A stretch of 9,965 nucleotides of DNA from Candidatus Nomurabacteria bacterium (GCA_020846955.1 JADLCZ010000051.1:1-9965), one strand, 5' to 3'; positions 1 to 5,529 are shown, numbered from the stretch's first letter. Notes: generated by a model not told the origin, from the letters alone. Made by a program: numbers and translations.

Positions 1-1314
1 AAAATTACATTCCTCGATACTCCTGGTCACGAGGCTTTTTCTAAAATGCGTGAACGTGGTGCCAATTGCGCCGACATTGCAATCCTTGTAGTCTCGGCCG
101 AAGATTCCGTCAAAGCTCAAACTCTCGAAGCATGGAATACAATAGTTGAAAACAAGATCCCCTATATTGTCGCTATCAACAAAATCGACAAACCAAATGC
201 AAATATAGAAAAAACAAAAAGTGATTTATTGGAGAAAGGTATATATCTAGAAGGTATGGGTGGTGATATCCCATATGTTGCAATATCTGCAAAAGTTGGA
301 ACTGGTATAGATGACTTACTCTCTATGATATTGCTCGTGGCTGATTTAAATACATTTACTTGTAATATAAATACAAATGCAGAAGGTACAATCATAGAAA
401 GTCATAGGGATCCAAAAAGGGGTATTTCCGCAACTGCAATAATTAAAAATGGCACATTAAATACTGGTGACTTTGTAGTTGTAGGAAATTGTATAACAAC
501 TACACGCATAATGGAGAATTTCAAAGGCCAACCTGCCAAGACACTCTCTTGCTCTTCCCCTGTCCGACTTGTCGGATTCGACAATGTACCAGAAGTTGGA
601 AATACATTCTATTCCTTCAAGACAAAAAAGGAAGCCGAAGCTCATATAAATTATATTAAGGAGAATGGCATACAAAACAAAAAAGTTGAATACAAAAACG
701 AAAACAATACAAAAATTATTCCTATAATTATCAAAACCGATGTCTCGGGTACAATCGAAGCAATCGAAAAACAAATCGAAAAAATAAGTACCGAAGAAGT
801 ATCTTTTAGAATACTTGTCAAAGGTGTGGGAAATATTTCGGAAGCCGATTTAAAGTCAGCATCAATCGACAAGGAGAGCGTAGTGATAGGATTCAATGTC
901 AAACTTGAGCCCAATGCTCGCGACCTCAATGAGAACTTGCATGTAAATATTCAAATTTTTAACATCATCTATGAATTAGCAGACGCCTTGGCAAAATTAG
1001 CCGAAGAGCGCCGTCCACGCCAAGAAATCATGGAAACAAATGGCAAGTTGAAGGTCCTCAAAACTTTCGGCGAAACAAAGAATTCAAAGGTTGTTGGTGG
1101 TAAAGTAATTGAAGGTAAAATTGGTGAAGGTAATATAGTGCGCATAATGCGTAGAGATTTCGAACTAGGTAAAGGCAAGATCACAGGACTACAATTGGCA
1201 AAGATAAAGGCCAAGATGGTAGAAGAAGGCACAGAGTGTGGAGTAATGATTGATACAAAGATCGAGATAGCAAGTGGCGATGTATTAGAAGCCTTTACTG
1301 TAACTATAAAATAA
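1..1314 (+). CDS. infB: Translation initiation factor IF-2, 3' part (5' end outside window)
   Basis: IF-2 is the GTPase that brings initiator fMet-tRNA to the 30S subunit and promotes subunit joining. The reading frame is open from base 1, so the gene starts upstream; 437 residues are present. The visible part opens in the G domain: G3 motif DTPGH (window residues 6-10), G4 motif NKID (60-63) and G5 motif SAK (96-98). The beta-barrel domain II follows, then the alpha/beta domain III (about residues 235-330) and the C-terminal fMet-tRNA-binding barrel ending in FTVTIK. The G1 P-loop and the variable N-terminal region are missing only because of the window edge. The TAA stop at 1312-1314 overlaps the rbfA start, the classical infB-rbfA pairing. 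Identification is firm. Confidence 0.97.
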   Translation, partial: KITFLDTPGHEAFSKMRERGANCADIAILVVSAEDSVKAQTLEAWNTIVENKIPYIVAINKIDKPNANIEKTKSDLLEKGIYLEGMGGDIPYVAISAKVGTGIDDLLSMILLVADLNTFTCNINTNAEGTIIESHRDPKRGISATAIIKNGTLNTGDFVVVGNCITTTRIMENFKGQPAKTLSCSSPVRLVGFDNVPEVGNTFYSFKTKKEAEAHINYIKENGIQNKKVEYKNENNTKIIPIIIKTDVSGTIEAIEKQIEKISTEEVSFRILVKGVGNISEADLKSASIDKESVVIGFNVKLEPNARDLNENLHVNIQIFNIIYELADALAKLAEERRPRQEIMETNGKLKVLKTFGETKNSKVVGGKVIEGKIGEGNIVRIMRRDFELGKGKITGLQLAKIKAKMVEEGTECGVMIDTKIEIASGDVLEAFTVTIK

Positions 1315-1637
1315 TGTCCTTCCGCGAAGAAAAGATTACAAATCACATACGCGAACTTGCAGCGACCTTTATAGAGCGTGAAGCAAGTGGAGCATCTATG
1401 ATTACTGTAACACGTGTGCACCTCTCTACAGGGGGCAAGCATGCCACAATCTATGTGTCTGTATTGCCAATCGATAAAGAGAAAGCTGCCTTTGGATTCC
1501 TCAAAAGGAATTTGGGAGAGATGCGAGCATTTATCCAATCCAAATTGCATATCCATCCTATCCCCTTTTTTGAAGTCGAGATAGATCAAGGTGAAAAAAA
1601 TCGCCAAAAAATTGACGATTTGTTAAGAAACGGTTAA
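1314..1637 (+). CDS. rbfA: Ribosome-binding factor A
   Basis: RbfA is a single KH-type domain protein that binds the 30S subunit near helix 1 of 16S rRNA and helps late maturation, notably in the cold. The 107 residues match the usual family size. The order of elements fits: an N-terminal helix with the family-like EEKITNHIRELAA stretch, a beta strand with ITVTRVHLSTGGKHATIYVSV, a helix containing LKRNLGEMRAFI, and a last strand with IPFFEVEIDQG followed by a short helix ending in IDDLL. The start is fixed by the TAATG overlap with the infB stop, which indicates translational coupling. No separate promoter is visible, so it should be expressed from the infB transcript. tRNA-Cys follows 36 nt after the stop. 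Confidence 0.95.
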   Translation: MSFREEKITNHIRELAATFIEREASGASMITVTRVHLSTGGKHATIYVSVLPIDKEKAAFGFLKRNLGEMRAFIQSKLHIHPIPFFEVEIDQGEKNRQKIDDLLRNG

Positions 1638-1673
1638 GATAGAAACTACGACTTGAAAAAGTTTTAGAAAAAA

Positions 1674-1745
1674 GGCCTAGTCGCCAAGTGGTAAGGCAAG
1701 AGTCTGCAAAACCCTTATACGGCGGTTCGATTCCGCCCTAGGCCT
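1674..1745 (+). tRNA. tRNA-Cys (anticodon GCA)
   Basis: The cloverleaf folds by eye. The acceptor stem GGCCTAG (1674-1680) pairs perfectly with CTAGGCC (1738-1744), with U at the discriminator position 1745 as expected for tRNA-Cys. The D stem is GCC/GGC. The anticodon loop CTGCAAA (1704-1710) has GCA at 1706-1708. The T arm is GGCGG-TTCGATT-CCGCC (1721-1737). The anticodon stem has an A-C mismatch (A1701 opposite C1713). The 3' CCA is not encoded. It is probably transcribed with infB-rbfA, since no convincing promoter lies in the 36-nt gap. Confidence 0.95.
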
Positions 1746-1760
1746 CAAATTAATTTAAAA

Positions 1761-1789
1761 AAAATAAAACCTAAATTAGGTTTTATTTT
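1761..1789. terminator. Bidirectional intrinsic terminator between tRNA-Cys and tRNA-Leu(UAA)
   Basis: A 13-bp perfect inverted repeat (AAAATAAAACCTA at 1761-1773, complement at 1777-1789, loop AAT) continues into a T run on the plus strand to 1792 and is flanked by an A run from 1757 that gives a U tract on the minus strand. It lies between two convergent tRNA genes and can end transcription from both sides. The stem is AT-rich, with only two G-C pairs. Confidence 0.8.
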
Positions 1790-1795
1790 TTTATG

Positions 1796-1878
1796 TGGGT
1801 CAGGCGGGAGTCGAACCCGCATCCGCTAAGCAGACAACATTTTAAGTGTTGCGCGTATACCAATTCCGCCACTGACCC
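1796..1878 (-). tRNA. tRNA-Leu (anticodon UAA)
   Basis: On the minus strand the acceptor GGGTCAG pairs with CTGACCC (plus-strand blocks 1872-1878 and 1797-1803), with discriminator A at 1796. The D stem is GCG/CGC, the anticodon stem is CAACA/TGTTG around the loop CTTAAAA (anticodon TAA), and the T arm is GCGGG-TTCGACT-CCCGC. A long class-II variable arm (CTGC-TTA-GCGG) confirms leucine. CCA is not encoded; the bases after the discriminator are CA. Its 5' end lies only 3 nt after the stop of the HNH gene, so it is probably cut out of the HNH transcript. Confidence 0.95.
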
Positions 1879-1881
1879 AAA

Positions 1882-2358
1882 CTAAGCTTTCTTCTTATTT
1901 TTACCTCGGTGAGTTAATTGAAGGCTATGACAATTTGGACAAAGAATCCTTAAATTATTTAACCTATTATCATTTCTATCACCATTGATATGATCAAGCT
2001 CTACTGGAATTCTACCGTCTTTTGACTTTTTTGACCAGCCACAAAGCTCGCATTTTTCTTTTTTAATATTCTCCAGAAAAAGTCGTTTCTTTAATTTGAA
2101 ACTCTGAACTCTAGAATATTTAACAAGCAATTCCTTTAGAGGTCGTGCTGGCATTGGAATAAATAATAATCCTTTGTTCCACCCTCTCCCTAAAAAATGT
2201 TCACTGTTAATAGAAAGGTCTTTTATTCTATATTTAACTTGCGTATAATTACCTCCAGCCTCAACAAGACCAAGTTTTTGAAGAACTTGACGAATGCTTC
2301 TTGATGACTTTACTGCATCTTGCAACATTTCATCACTCCATTTTCGTGACCTAACCAT
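1882..2358 (-). CDS. HNH endonuclease within the tRNA block
   Basis: This is a 158-residue nuclease of the stand-alone HNH type. The N-terminal half (residues 7-60) is a small helical region, probably DNA-binding, with SDEMLQDAVKSS and a conserved-looking GGNY...GRGWNKG segment. The C-terminal half holds the zinc-stabilised HNH fold: CELC (C103, C106), LDHINGD with catalytic H123, N131/N135 in the NDNRLNNL stretch, and CPNCH (C140, C143, H144). The tail is lysine-rich (GKNKKKA). Such proteins are common in phages and Patescibacteria; some act as free-standing homing nucleases, others may have host roles, and the sequence alone does not decide. The start follows a TATAAT box by 6 nt without a Shine-Dalgarno site. 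The gene separates tRNA-Lys from tRNA-Leu(UAA) and ends 3 nt before the latter. Confidence 0.88.
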   Translation of the reverse strand: MVRSRKWSDEMLQDAVKSSRSIRQVLQKLGLVEAGGNYTQVKYRIKDLSINSEHFLGRGWNKGLLFIPMPARPLKELLVKYSRVQSFKLKKRLFLENIKKEKCELCGWSKKSKDGRIPVELDHINGDRNDNRLNNLRILCPNCHSLQLTHRGKNKKKA

Positions 2359-2376
2359 AACATAATTATATTATGG
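2355..2376. promoter_or_regulatory. 22-bp dyad over the HNH promoter and start codon
   Basis: The two 11-base halves (CCATAACATAA and TTATATTATGG) are inverted copies with 10 of 11 pairs matching; only C2361 opposite A2370 fails. The dyad covers the TATAAT box and the ATG of the HNH gene. It is shaped like an operator for a dimeric regulator, but it is AT-rich and could also be chance or a cruciform. Confidence 0.4.
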
Positions 2377-2393
2377 AAGAGGTGAATAAACAA
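2365..2393 (-). promoter_or_regulatory. Candidate promoter of the HNH gene
   Basis: On the minus strand TATAAT (2365-2370) lies 17 nt after a weak -35, TTGTTT (2388-2393). Only 6 nt separate the -10 box from the ATG at 2358, so the predicted transcript begins at or next to the start codon (leaderless). Confidence 0.5.
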
Positions 2394-2426
2394 GATATAT
2401 AAACTCCCCTACCATTAAACTAATTA

Positions 2427-2502
2427 TGGTGCCCCGTGTAGGAGTCGAACCTACGACCATCTCCTTAAGAGGGAGCTGCTCTACCAACTGAGCTAACAGG
2501 GC
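2427..2502 (-). tRNA. tRNA-Lys (anticodon CUU), 3' CCA encoded
   Basis: On the minus strand the acceptor GCCCTGT pairs with ACGGGGC (one T-G wobble), with discriminator A at 2430 and an encoded CCA at 2427-2429. The D arm is GCTC-AGTTGGTA-GAGC, the anticodon loop is CTCTTAA (anticodon CTT), and the T arm is GTAGG-TTCGACT-CCTAC. The first anticodon-stem pair (27-43) is G-A, a mismatch; the other four pair. It is the only one of the four tRNAs here with a templated CCA. Confidence 0.94.
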
Positions 2503-2601
2503 ATAATTATTTCTACTTGAAAATAATTATTTTGCCGTATTTACTGTTATCTACCAAAACAGCATAACAGGGCGTAGTGCAAGAAGAATATCCTTGCATT
2601 G
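2503..2601 (-). other. Structured spacer between tRNA-Leu(UAG) and tRNA-Lys
   Basis: No coding potential is visible. Three inverted repeats follow one another: 2503-2512 with 2521-2530 (ATAATTATTT, 10 bp, 8-nt loop), 2544-2550 with 2564-2570 (CTGTTAT, 7 bp) and 2578-2583 with 2593-2598 (TGCAAG, 6 bp). None is followed by a clear U tract on the minus strand, so read-through into tRNA-Lys is likely. They may guide precursor processing or mark decayed tRNA sequence. Confidence 0.45.
2551..2573 (-). pseudogene. Degenerate copy of the tRNA-Lys 5' end
   Basis: Read on the minus strand, this 23-nt stretch begins GCCCTGTTA and ends TTGGTAG, like the first 22 nt of the intact tRNA-Lys downstream (2502 to 2481). 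By hand alignment 19 of 22 positions match, with one inserted base. No anticodon or T arm follows, so it is at most a 5' fragment left by a partial duplication. It overlaps the middle inverted repeat of the spacer, which is the competing explanation. Confidence 0.4.
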
Positions 2602-2683
2602 TGCCCGGGAAAGGACTTGAACCTTCACATCTTGCGATATCAGTTCCTAAGACTGATGCGTCTACCAATTTCGCCACCCGGGC
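2602..2683 (-). tRNA. tRNA-Leu (anticodon UAG)
   Basis: On the minus strand the acceptor GCCCGGG pairs perfectly with CCCGGGC, with discriminator A at 2602. The D stem is GCG/CGC, the anticodon stem TCAGT/ACTGA encloses the loop CTTAGGA (anticodon TAG), a long class-II variable arm (ATCGCAAGATG region) is present, and the T arm is GAAGG-TTCAAGT-CCTTT with one G-T wobble. CCA is not encoded. It is the first gene of the minus-strand tRNA block. Confidence 0.95.
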
Positions 2684-2692
2684 ATAGGAATT

Positions 2693-2722
2693 ACTATACC
2701 ATATTCTACCCTTAATTACCAA
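2693..2722 (-). promoter_or_regulatory. Candidate promoter of the tRNA-Leu/tRNA-Lys block
   Basis: On the minus strand an extended -10, TGG-TATAGT (hexamer 2693-2698), follows a TTGGTA -35 (2717-2722) at 18-nt spacing. The start point would be close to 2686, a few bases before tRNA-Leu(UAG). It is divergent from the promoter at 2745-2773. Confidence 0.6.
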
Positions 2723-2744
2723 CACCATTTTGCCTATATTTCCC

Positions 2745-2773
2745 TTGACTTTTCTATGCTTTTAGTGTATAAT
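2745..2773 (+). promoter_or_regulatory. Near-consensus sigma-70 promoter of the SPFH-like operon
   Basis: TTGACT (2745-2750), a 17-nt spacer and TATAAT (2768-2773) differ from consensus at one base. The expected start near 2780 gives a leader of about 27 nt that contains an A run (AAAAAAAG) but no true Shine-Dalgarno site before the ATG at 2807. Confidence 0.8.
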
Positions 2774-2806
2774 ATATCAAAATTCACAATTAAATAAAAA
2801 AAGATT

Positions 2807-3817
2807 ATGACAACAACGACTGTAAATTTAGACAACAAAACCGATGGCGGTTTTTGGAACATTTTTTTCTATGCACTTACTATGGTAAGTTTTGCAATCC
2901 TTGCACTCTATTTCGGGGGCTTAAACGCTCTAACCGTAATTATTGCAATTCTTGCAATTGGAGCTGTATCATTTTTTGCACTTGGTGCAGAAGTATTAGA
3001 GCCTAATGAAATCGGAGTGTATAAATATTTAGACAGATTCCCTGTCGAAAATATGGACAGACTTAAATTCACCCAAAAAGGTGGGTATGTATGGAGAAAT
3101 CCAGTCACAGAAAAAATTGTCAGATTTCAAACCGGGCTTTTTACCCTAGATATTGAGTATGACGATTTAACAATGTTGAACGGTGATAACGCCAAAGGCA
3201 AGGTTCAACTAACCCTAGAAATCCAAATTGAGTATTTCTGGACTCTTTACGAAATTACAGGTGGATCATTTGATCGGCCTACAATTGAAGAGAAGGTAAA
3301 GAAAAAGTTAGCAGAAACTGTGCCTTCAAGACTTGGTATGGCAATTACATCATATGATACTGAGATAACTGATGGCTACCAATTCGAGGAAGCAACAAAG
3401 GATAAAGGGAAAAAATTATCTTTACTTTTGAAAAAATTGCTAACAACTCATCACGATGAACATGGTAATGTTGACCCTGCAAAAACTGATTGTTTTGGAC
3501 TTGGACTAAAGTCTGTGGAAATACCAACTCCTATAATTACAGGTACAGGTTATAACACTTACAAAGCTACCAAAACATCGCAGTCTTCCCAAAAGTTGTC
3601 TGAGGCATATGCCGCGGAATACAACACCCTTTTAAATTCGCTAATTAAAAAATACAAAAGCGATTTAGGTATGTCAGAAACAGACAAAATAACACCAGGT
3701 GCTTATTCAGAGATAAGGAAAGAAGCAGAGAGATTGCTTGCGCAGTCAAAAGGCAATAACCCTAACTATCATGAAGGTTTGGGCGGATCAAAAACATTTA
3801 ATTCAATTAAATCATGA
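2807..3817 (+). CDS. SPFH/band-7-like integral membrane protein
   Basis: The 336-residue protein has two hydrophobic segments at about residues 16-37 and 41-61, then a long soluble region. The part just after the membrane (EVLEPNEIGVYKYLDRFP, then a GGYVWRNPVTEKIVRF stretch and alternating beta strands to about 150) resembles the start of an SPFH (stomatin/prohibitin/flotillin/HflK) domain, where a beta-rich module emerges directly from the membrane. It continues with a K/E-rich helical region (160-175) and a helical C-terminus with EAYAAEYNTLLNSLIKKYKSD. SPFH proteins form ring-shaped membrane scaffolds and often control proteases. This assignment is by pattern only and could be wrong; a plain 'membrane protein' label is the fallback. 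The next gene overlaps it by ATGA (3814-3817), so the two are translationally coupled. The TGA stop supports the standard bacterial code. Confidence 0.6.
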   Translation: MTTTTVNLDNKTDGGFWNIFFYALTMVSFAILALYFGGLNALTVIIAILAIGAVSFFALGAEVLEPNEIGVYKYLDRFPVENMDRLKFTQKGGYVWRNPVTEKIVRFQTGLFTLDIEYDDLTMLNGDNAKGKVQLTLEIQIEYFWTLYEITGGSFDRPTIEEKVKKKLAETVPSRLGMAITSYDTEITDGYQFEEATKDKGKKLSLLLKKLLTTHHDEHGNVDPAKTDCFGLGLKSVEIPTPIITGTGYNTYKATKTSQSSQKLSEAYAAEYNTLLNSLIKKYKSDLGMSETDKITPGAYSEIRKEAERLLAQSKGNNPNYHEGLGGSKTFNSIKS

Positions 3818-4254
3818 GCGCACCAATATCAACCAAAACATCATTTTGGTCCAAATCACCATGGCCTGTAAAAGTAGTACTAGTAGCGTTGGCTATTTTA
3901 ATTTTAGGACTATTAATTACCTGGATATCAAGCTACAGGAGCACGAAGGGTAATTCTGAACCAGAGAGTTGTACAACTGCACCAAAGCAGGTATATAGAC
4001 TTCAAGTTGGAGTTTTATATACTGTTGATTTAGTCCCTGGTAAATGGCAAAAAATTGGTCCAGCAGAAGACTGGCAAAGAATCGTCACTTACCAGACACC
4101 TATTCCCTACTACTACAAAAGCGATTGTCATCCAAAAATTGAAATCGTAGGTGGAGGTAGATCAAATATTCAACCTGAAGATTGCAGATACATTAGTATC
4201 TCAGCCTTACCTGGAAAACCAGTAACAGTTGAGTATGAGATAGTCAATAAATAA
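3814..4254 (+). CDS. Single-pass membrane-anchored protein of unknown function
   Basis: I do not recognise this 146-residue protein. One membrane segment spans about residues 18-38 (VKVVLVALAILILGLLITWI), with a basic N-terminal side (K8, K14, K20), suggesting N-in/C-out topology. The outer domain (about 50-146) is beta-strand-rich, with VYRLQVGVLYTVDLVPGKWQ, an aromatic TPIPYYYKSD stretch, a glycine cluster IVGGGRSN, and three cysteines (53, 105, 124) that could include a disulfide. The ATGA overlap with the SPFH-like gene, a shared promoter and a shared terminator imply the two work together, for example as a membrane scaffold and an accessory subunit. That role is inferred from context only. 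Confidence 0.75.
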   Translation: MSAPISTKTSFWSKSPWPVKVVLVALAILILGLLITWISSYRSTKGNSEPESCTTAPKQVYRLQVGVLYTVDLVPGKWQKIGPAEDWQRIVTYQTPIPYYYKSDCHPKIEIVGGGRSNIQPEDCRYISISALPGKPVTVEYEIVNK

Positions 4255-4271
4255 TCTTTAAAGAAATAAGC

Positions 4272-4303
4272 AAAAAAGCGGAGACCTCAGTCCCCGCTTT
4301 TTT
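4272..4303. terminator. Bidirectional intrinsic terminator
   Basis: AAAAAAGCGG (4272-4281) pairs with CCGCTTTTTT (4294-4303). After one A-C mismatch, GAC/GTC extends the stem around a CTCA loop. It ends the plus-strand SPFH-like operon and, through the A run, also the minus-strand pilin gene that stops at 4321. Confidence 0.9.
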
Positions 4304-4320
4304 CTATGCCAAATTATTAA

Positions 4321-5046
4321 TTATTTGTTTATTTCAATTTTGTAATTACCTGTACGATCTATTTGTATACCAGTCTTGCTACCTCCTAGAGTATTTAATA
4401 TTATTTGCATAATCCCAAATACTGATACCATAATCACCATTCCTACCACTCCCCATATCATATGGGATTTACCCTTTTTCTTCATCTCCTCATTTGCTGG
4501 ATTTATCACAAACTGCATAACTCCGTAAAGGAAGAACATCAGTGCGCATGCAAATAGGAATATTATTAAAGGGTTTAGTATTACTTTATTAATCCCCTTC
4601 ATAAGTTTTACTATACCTGTCCCACTACCATCTGATGTACTTAAAAATGCGACACAAGAGCTAGTACTACCACCATTAGTACCTATACATTGCCATTCCC
4701 AAGGACCATTACCTGTTACTGTTGTTGGGGTACCAGTTGTACATAAATTTGTACTAGGTTTTTGAACAAATGATCCAGCATTCGATGTACCACAATCACC
4801 ATCTGATGTACTTAAAAATGCGACACAAGAGCTAGTACTACCACCAGCACTACCTAAGCATTGCCAATCCCAAGGACCGTTACCTGTTACTGTTGTTGGG
4901 GTACCAGTTGTACATAAATTTGTACTAGGTTTTTGAACAAATGATCCAGCATTCGATGTACCACAATCACCATCTGCTGCTTGAACTTGTGTTGAAAAAA
5001 GAAAAATTGCGGAGAGGATAAATGCAAATAGATAAATTTTTTTCAT
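4321..5046 (-). CDS. T4SS-pilin-like protein with a tandem Cys-rich extracytoplasmic repeat
   Basis: The start chosen at 5046 gives MKKIYLFAFI..., a clean signal peptide cleaved near VQA-ADG (residue 23), and 241 residues; the longer frame from 5091 adds 15 residues without purpose. Residues 25-81 and 82-138 are two nearly identical 57-residue repeats, each with four cysteines (DGDC, NLC, WQC, SSC) and a GPW(D/E)WQC core. Such repeats are known from secreted surface proteins. Residues 157-181 and 195-219 are membrane helices around a polar loop (NPANEEMKKKGKSHM), the two-helix layout of the TrbC/VirB2-like pilins of Patescibacteria. A basic tail (TGNYKIEINK) follows. In such pilins both ends face outward, so the repeats should be surface-exposed. 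It has its own promoter upstream and is the last gene of the pilin run. Confidence 0.75.
   Translation of the reverse strand: MKKIYLFAFILSAIFLFSTQVQAADGDCGTSNAGSFVQKPSTNLCTTGTPTTVTGNGPWDWQCLGSAGGSTSSCVAFLSTSDGDCGTSNAGSFVQKPSTNLCTTGTPTTVTGNGPWEWQCIGTNGGSTSSCVAFLSTSDGSGTGIVKLMKGINKVILNPLIIFLFACALMFFLYGVMQFVINPANEEMKKKGKSHMIWGVVGMVIMVSVFGIMQIILNTLGGSKTGIQIDRTGNYKIEINK
4627..4968. repeat. Two direct 171-bp repeats (4627-4797 and 4798-4968)
   Basis: The offset is exactly 171 bases (57 codons), in frame. By hand count the copies differ at 7 positions, all inside one stretch of about 33 bases; the remaining ~138 bases are identical, third codon positions included. Five of the changes alter residues (T/S, N/A, I/L, E/D) and two are silent. 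This indicates a very recent duplication or ongoing conversion. Confidence 0.95.
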
Positions 5047-5081
5047 AGAAAATATTAATTCATTGTAAATTATATATACAA

Positions 5082-5110
5082 ATGTTACCAATAACAGAGT
5101 CCTTTGTCAA
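5082..5110 (-). promoter_or_regulatory. Candidate promoter of the repeat-bearing pilin gene
   Basis: On the minus strand a perfect TTGACA (5105-5110), a 17-nt spacer and an extended -10, TGG-TAACAT (hexamer 5082-5087), lie upstream of the ATG at 5046. A TATAAT also occurs at 5069-5074 without a well-placed -35. The promoter starts directly after the terminator at 5112-5143. Confidence 0.6.
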
Positions 5111-5111
5111 C

Positions 5112-5143
5112 GAAAAATTACAAGCAAATGCTTGGAATTTTTC
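5112..5143 (-). terminator. Hairpin terminator downstream of the second pilin gene
   Basis: GAAAAATT (5112-5119) pairs with AATTTTTC (5136-5143). After one A-G mismatch, CAAGC pairs with GCTTG around a small loop. Read on the minus strand, the arm ends in a TTTTT run. It lies 21 nt past the stop at 5164 and directly before the next promoter, so it insulates the two pilin genes. Confidence 0.65.
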
Positions 5144-5163
5144 TCTCATCTATATAACTCAGA

Positions 5164-5529
5164 TTAACAACCGCCGTTAATACCAAGTGATGGATTTGGA
5201 ACACAAGGTAGGACTGGAGTTGCGTCATTTCTTACATCAAGTGTACGAGTCATCACATTCACAATACCCCAGAATGCAATGATCACGAATAGACCAATAA
5301 GTCCCATGATTATCTTTGAACGTGCATTTTTCTTGGCTTCTTCGTCAGAAGAAATAGTGTATTGTATAACACCCCAAATAAAGTAAACAACTGCTACTGT
5401 CACCAATAATGGAATCAAGATATTCAATATACTTTGAATTCTTGTTAATATACTCCACGCATCTGCAGCCGCAAATGCAAATAATGGCGACAAAGATATA
5501 ACCGAACCAAATACGATATATTTTTTCAT
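5164..5529 (-). CDS. T4SS-pilin-like protein with Cys-containing C-terminal tail
   Basis: This 121-residue protein has a signal peptide (1-20, cleavage near AFA-AAD). Two membrane helices (about 36-58 and 72-94) flank the loop SSDEEAKKNARSK. The second helix begins IIMGLIGLFVIIAFWG, the same arrangement as in the neighbouring proteins. The tail after residue 95 is short, contains two cysteines (109 and the very last residue, 121) and several prolines, and should face outward. Size and layout match single-unit Patescibacteria pilins of the TrbC/VirB2-like type. The start is the only good one giving a signal peptide. An extended -10 at 5608-5616 gives it a leader of about 70 nt with no Shine-Dalgarno site. 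Role in a pilus or in a secretion channel cannot be told apart here. Confidence 0.75.
   Translation of the reverse strand: MKKYIVFGSVISLSPLFAFAAADAWSILTRIQSILNILIPLLVTVAVVYFIWGVIQYTISSDEEAKKNARSKIIMGLIGLFVIIAFWGIVNVMTRTLDVRNDATPVLPCVPNPSLGINGGC

Noticed and set aside
969..1607. Long minus-strand open frame (212 codons) opposite infB and rbfA
   Set aside because: It lies entirely opposite two firmly identified genes, and its translation has no recognisable domain; it is a shadow frame.
2513..2728. Open frame of 71 codons on the minus strand
   Set aside because: It runs through tRNA-Leu(UAG) and its promoter; the codons are read from tRNA sequence, so it is not a gene.
3817..3817. Alternative genetic code with TGA as glycine (as in Gracilibacteria/Absconditabacteria)
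   Set aside because: TGA ends the SPFH-like gene exactly at an ATGA overlap with the next gene, and no in-frame TGA is needed in any identified gene, so the standard bacterial code fits.
3738..3953. Plus-strand open frame of 71 codons spanning the SPFH/unknown-protein junction
   Set aside because: It overlaps both real genes in another frame, and its product has no membrane segment or motif; the ATGA-coupled pair explains the region better.
4627..4968. CRISPR array or mobile-element repeat
   Set aside because: There are only two adjacent 171-bp copies in frame within a coding sequence, with no spacers; it is a protein-domain duplication.
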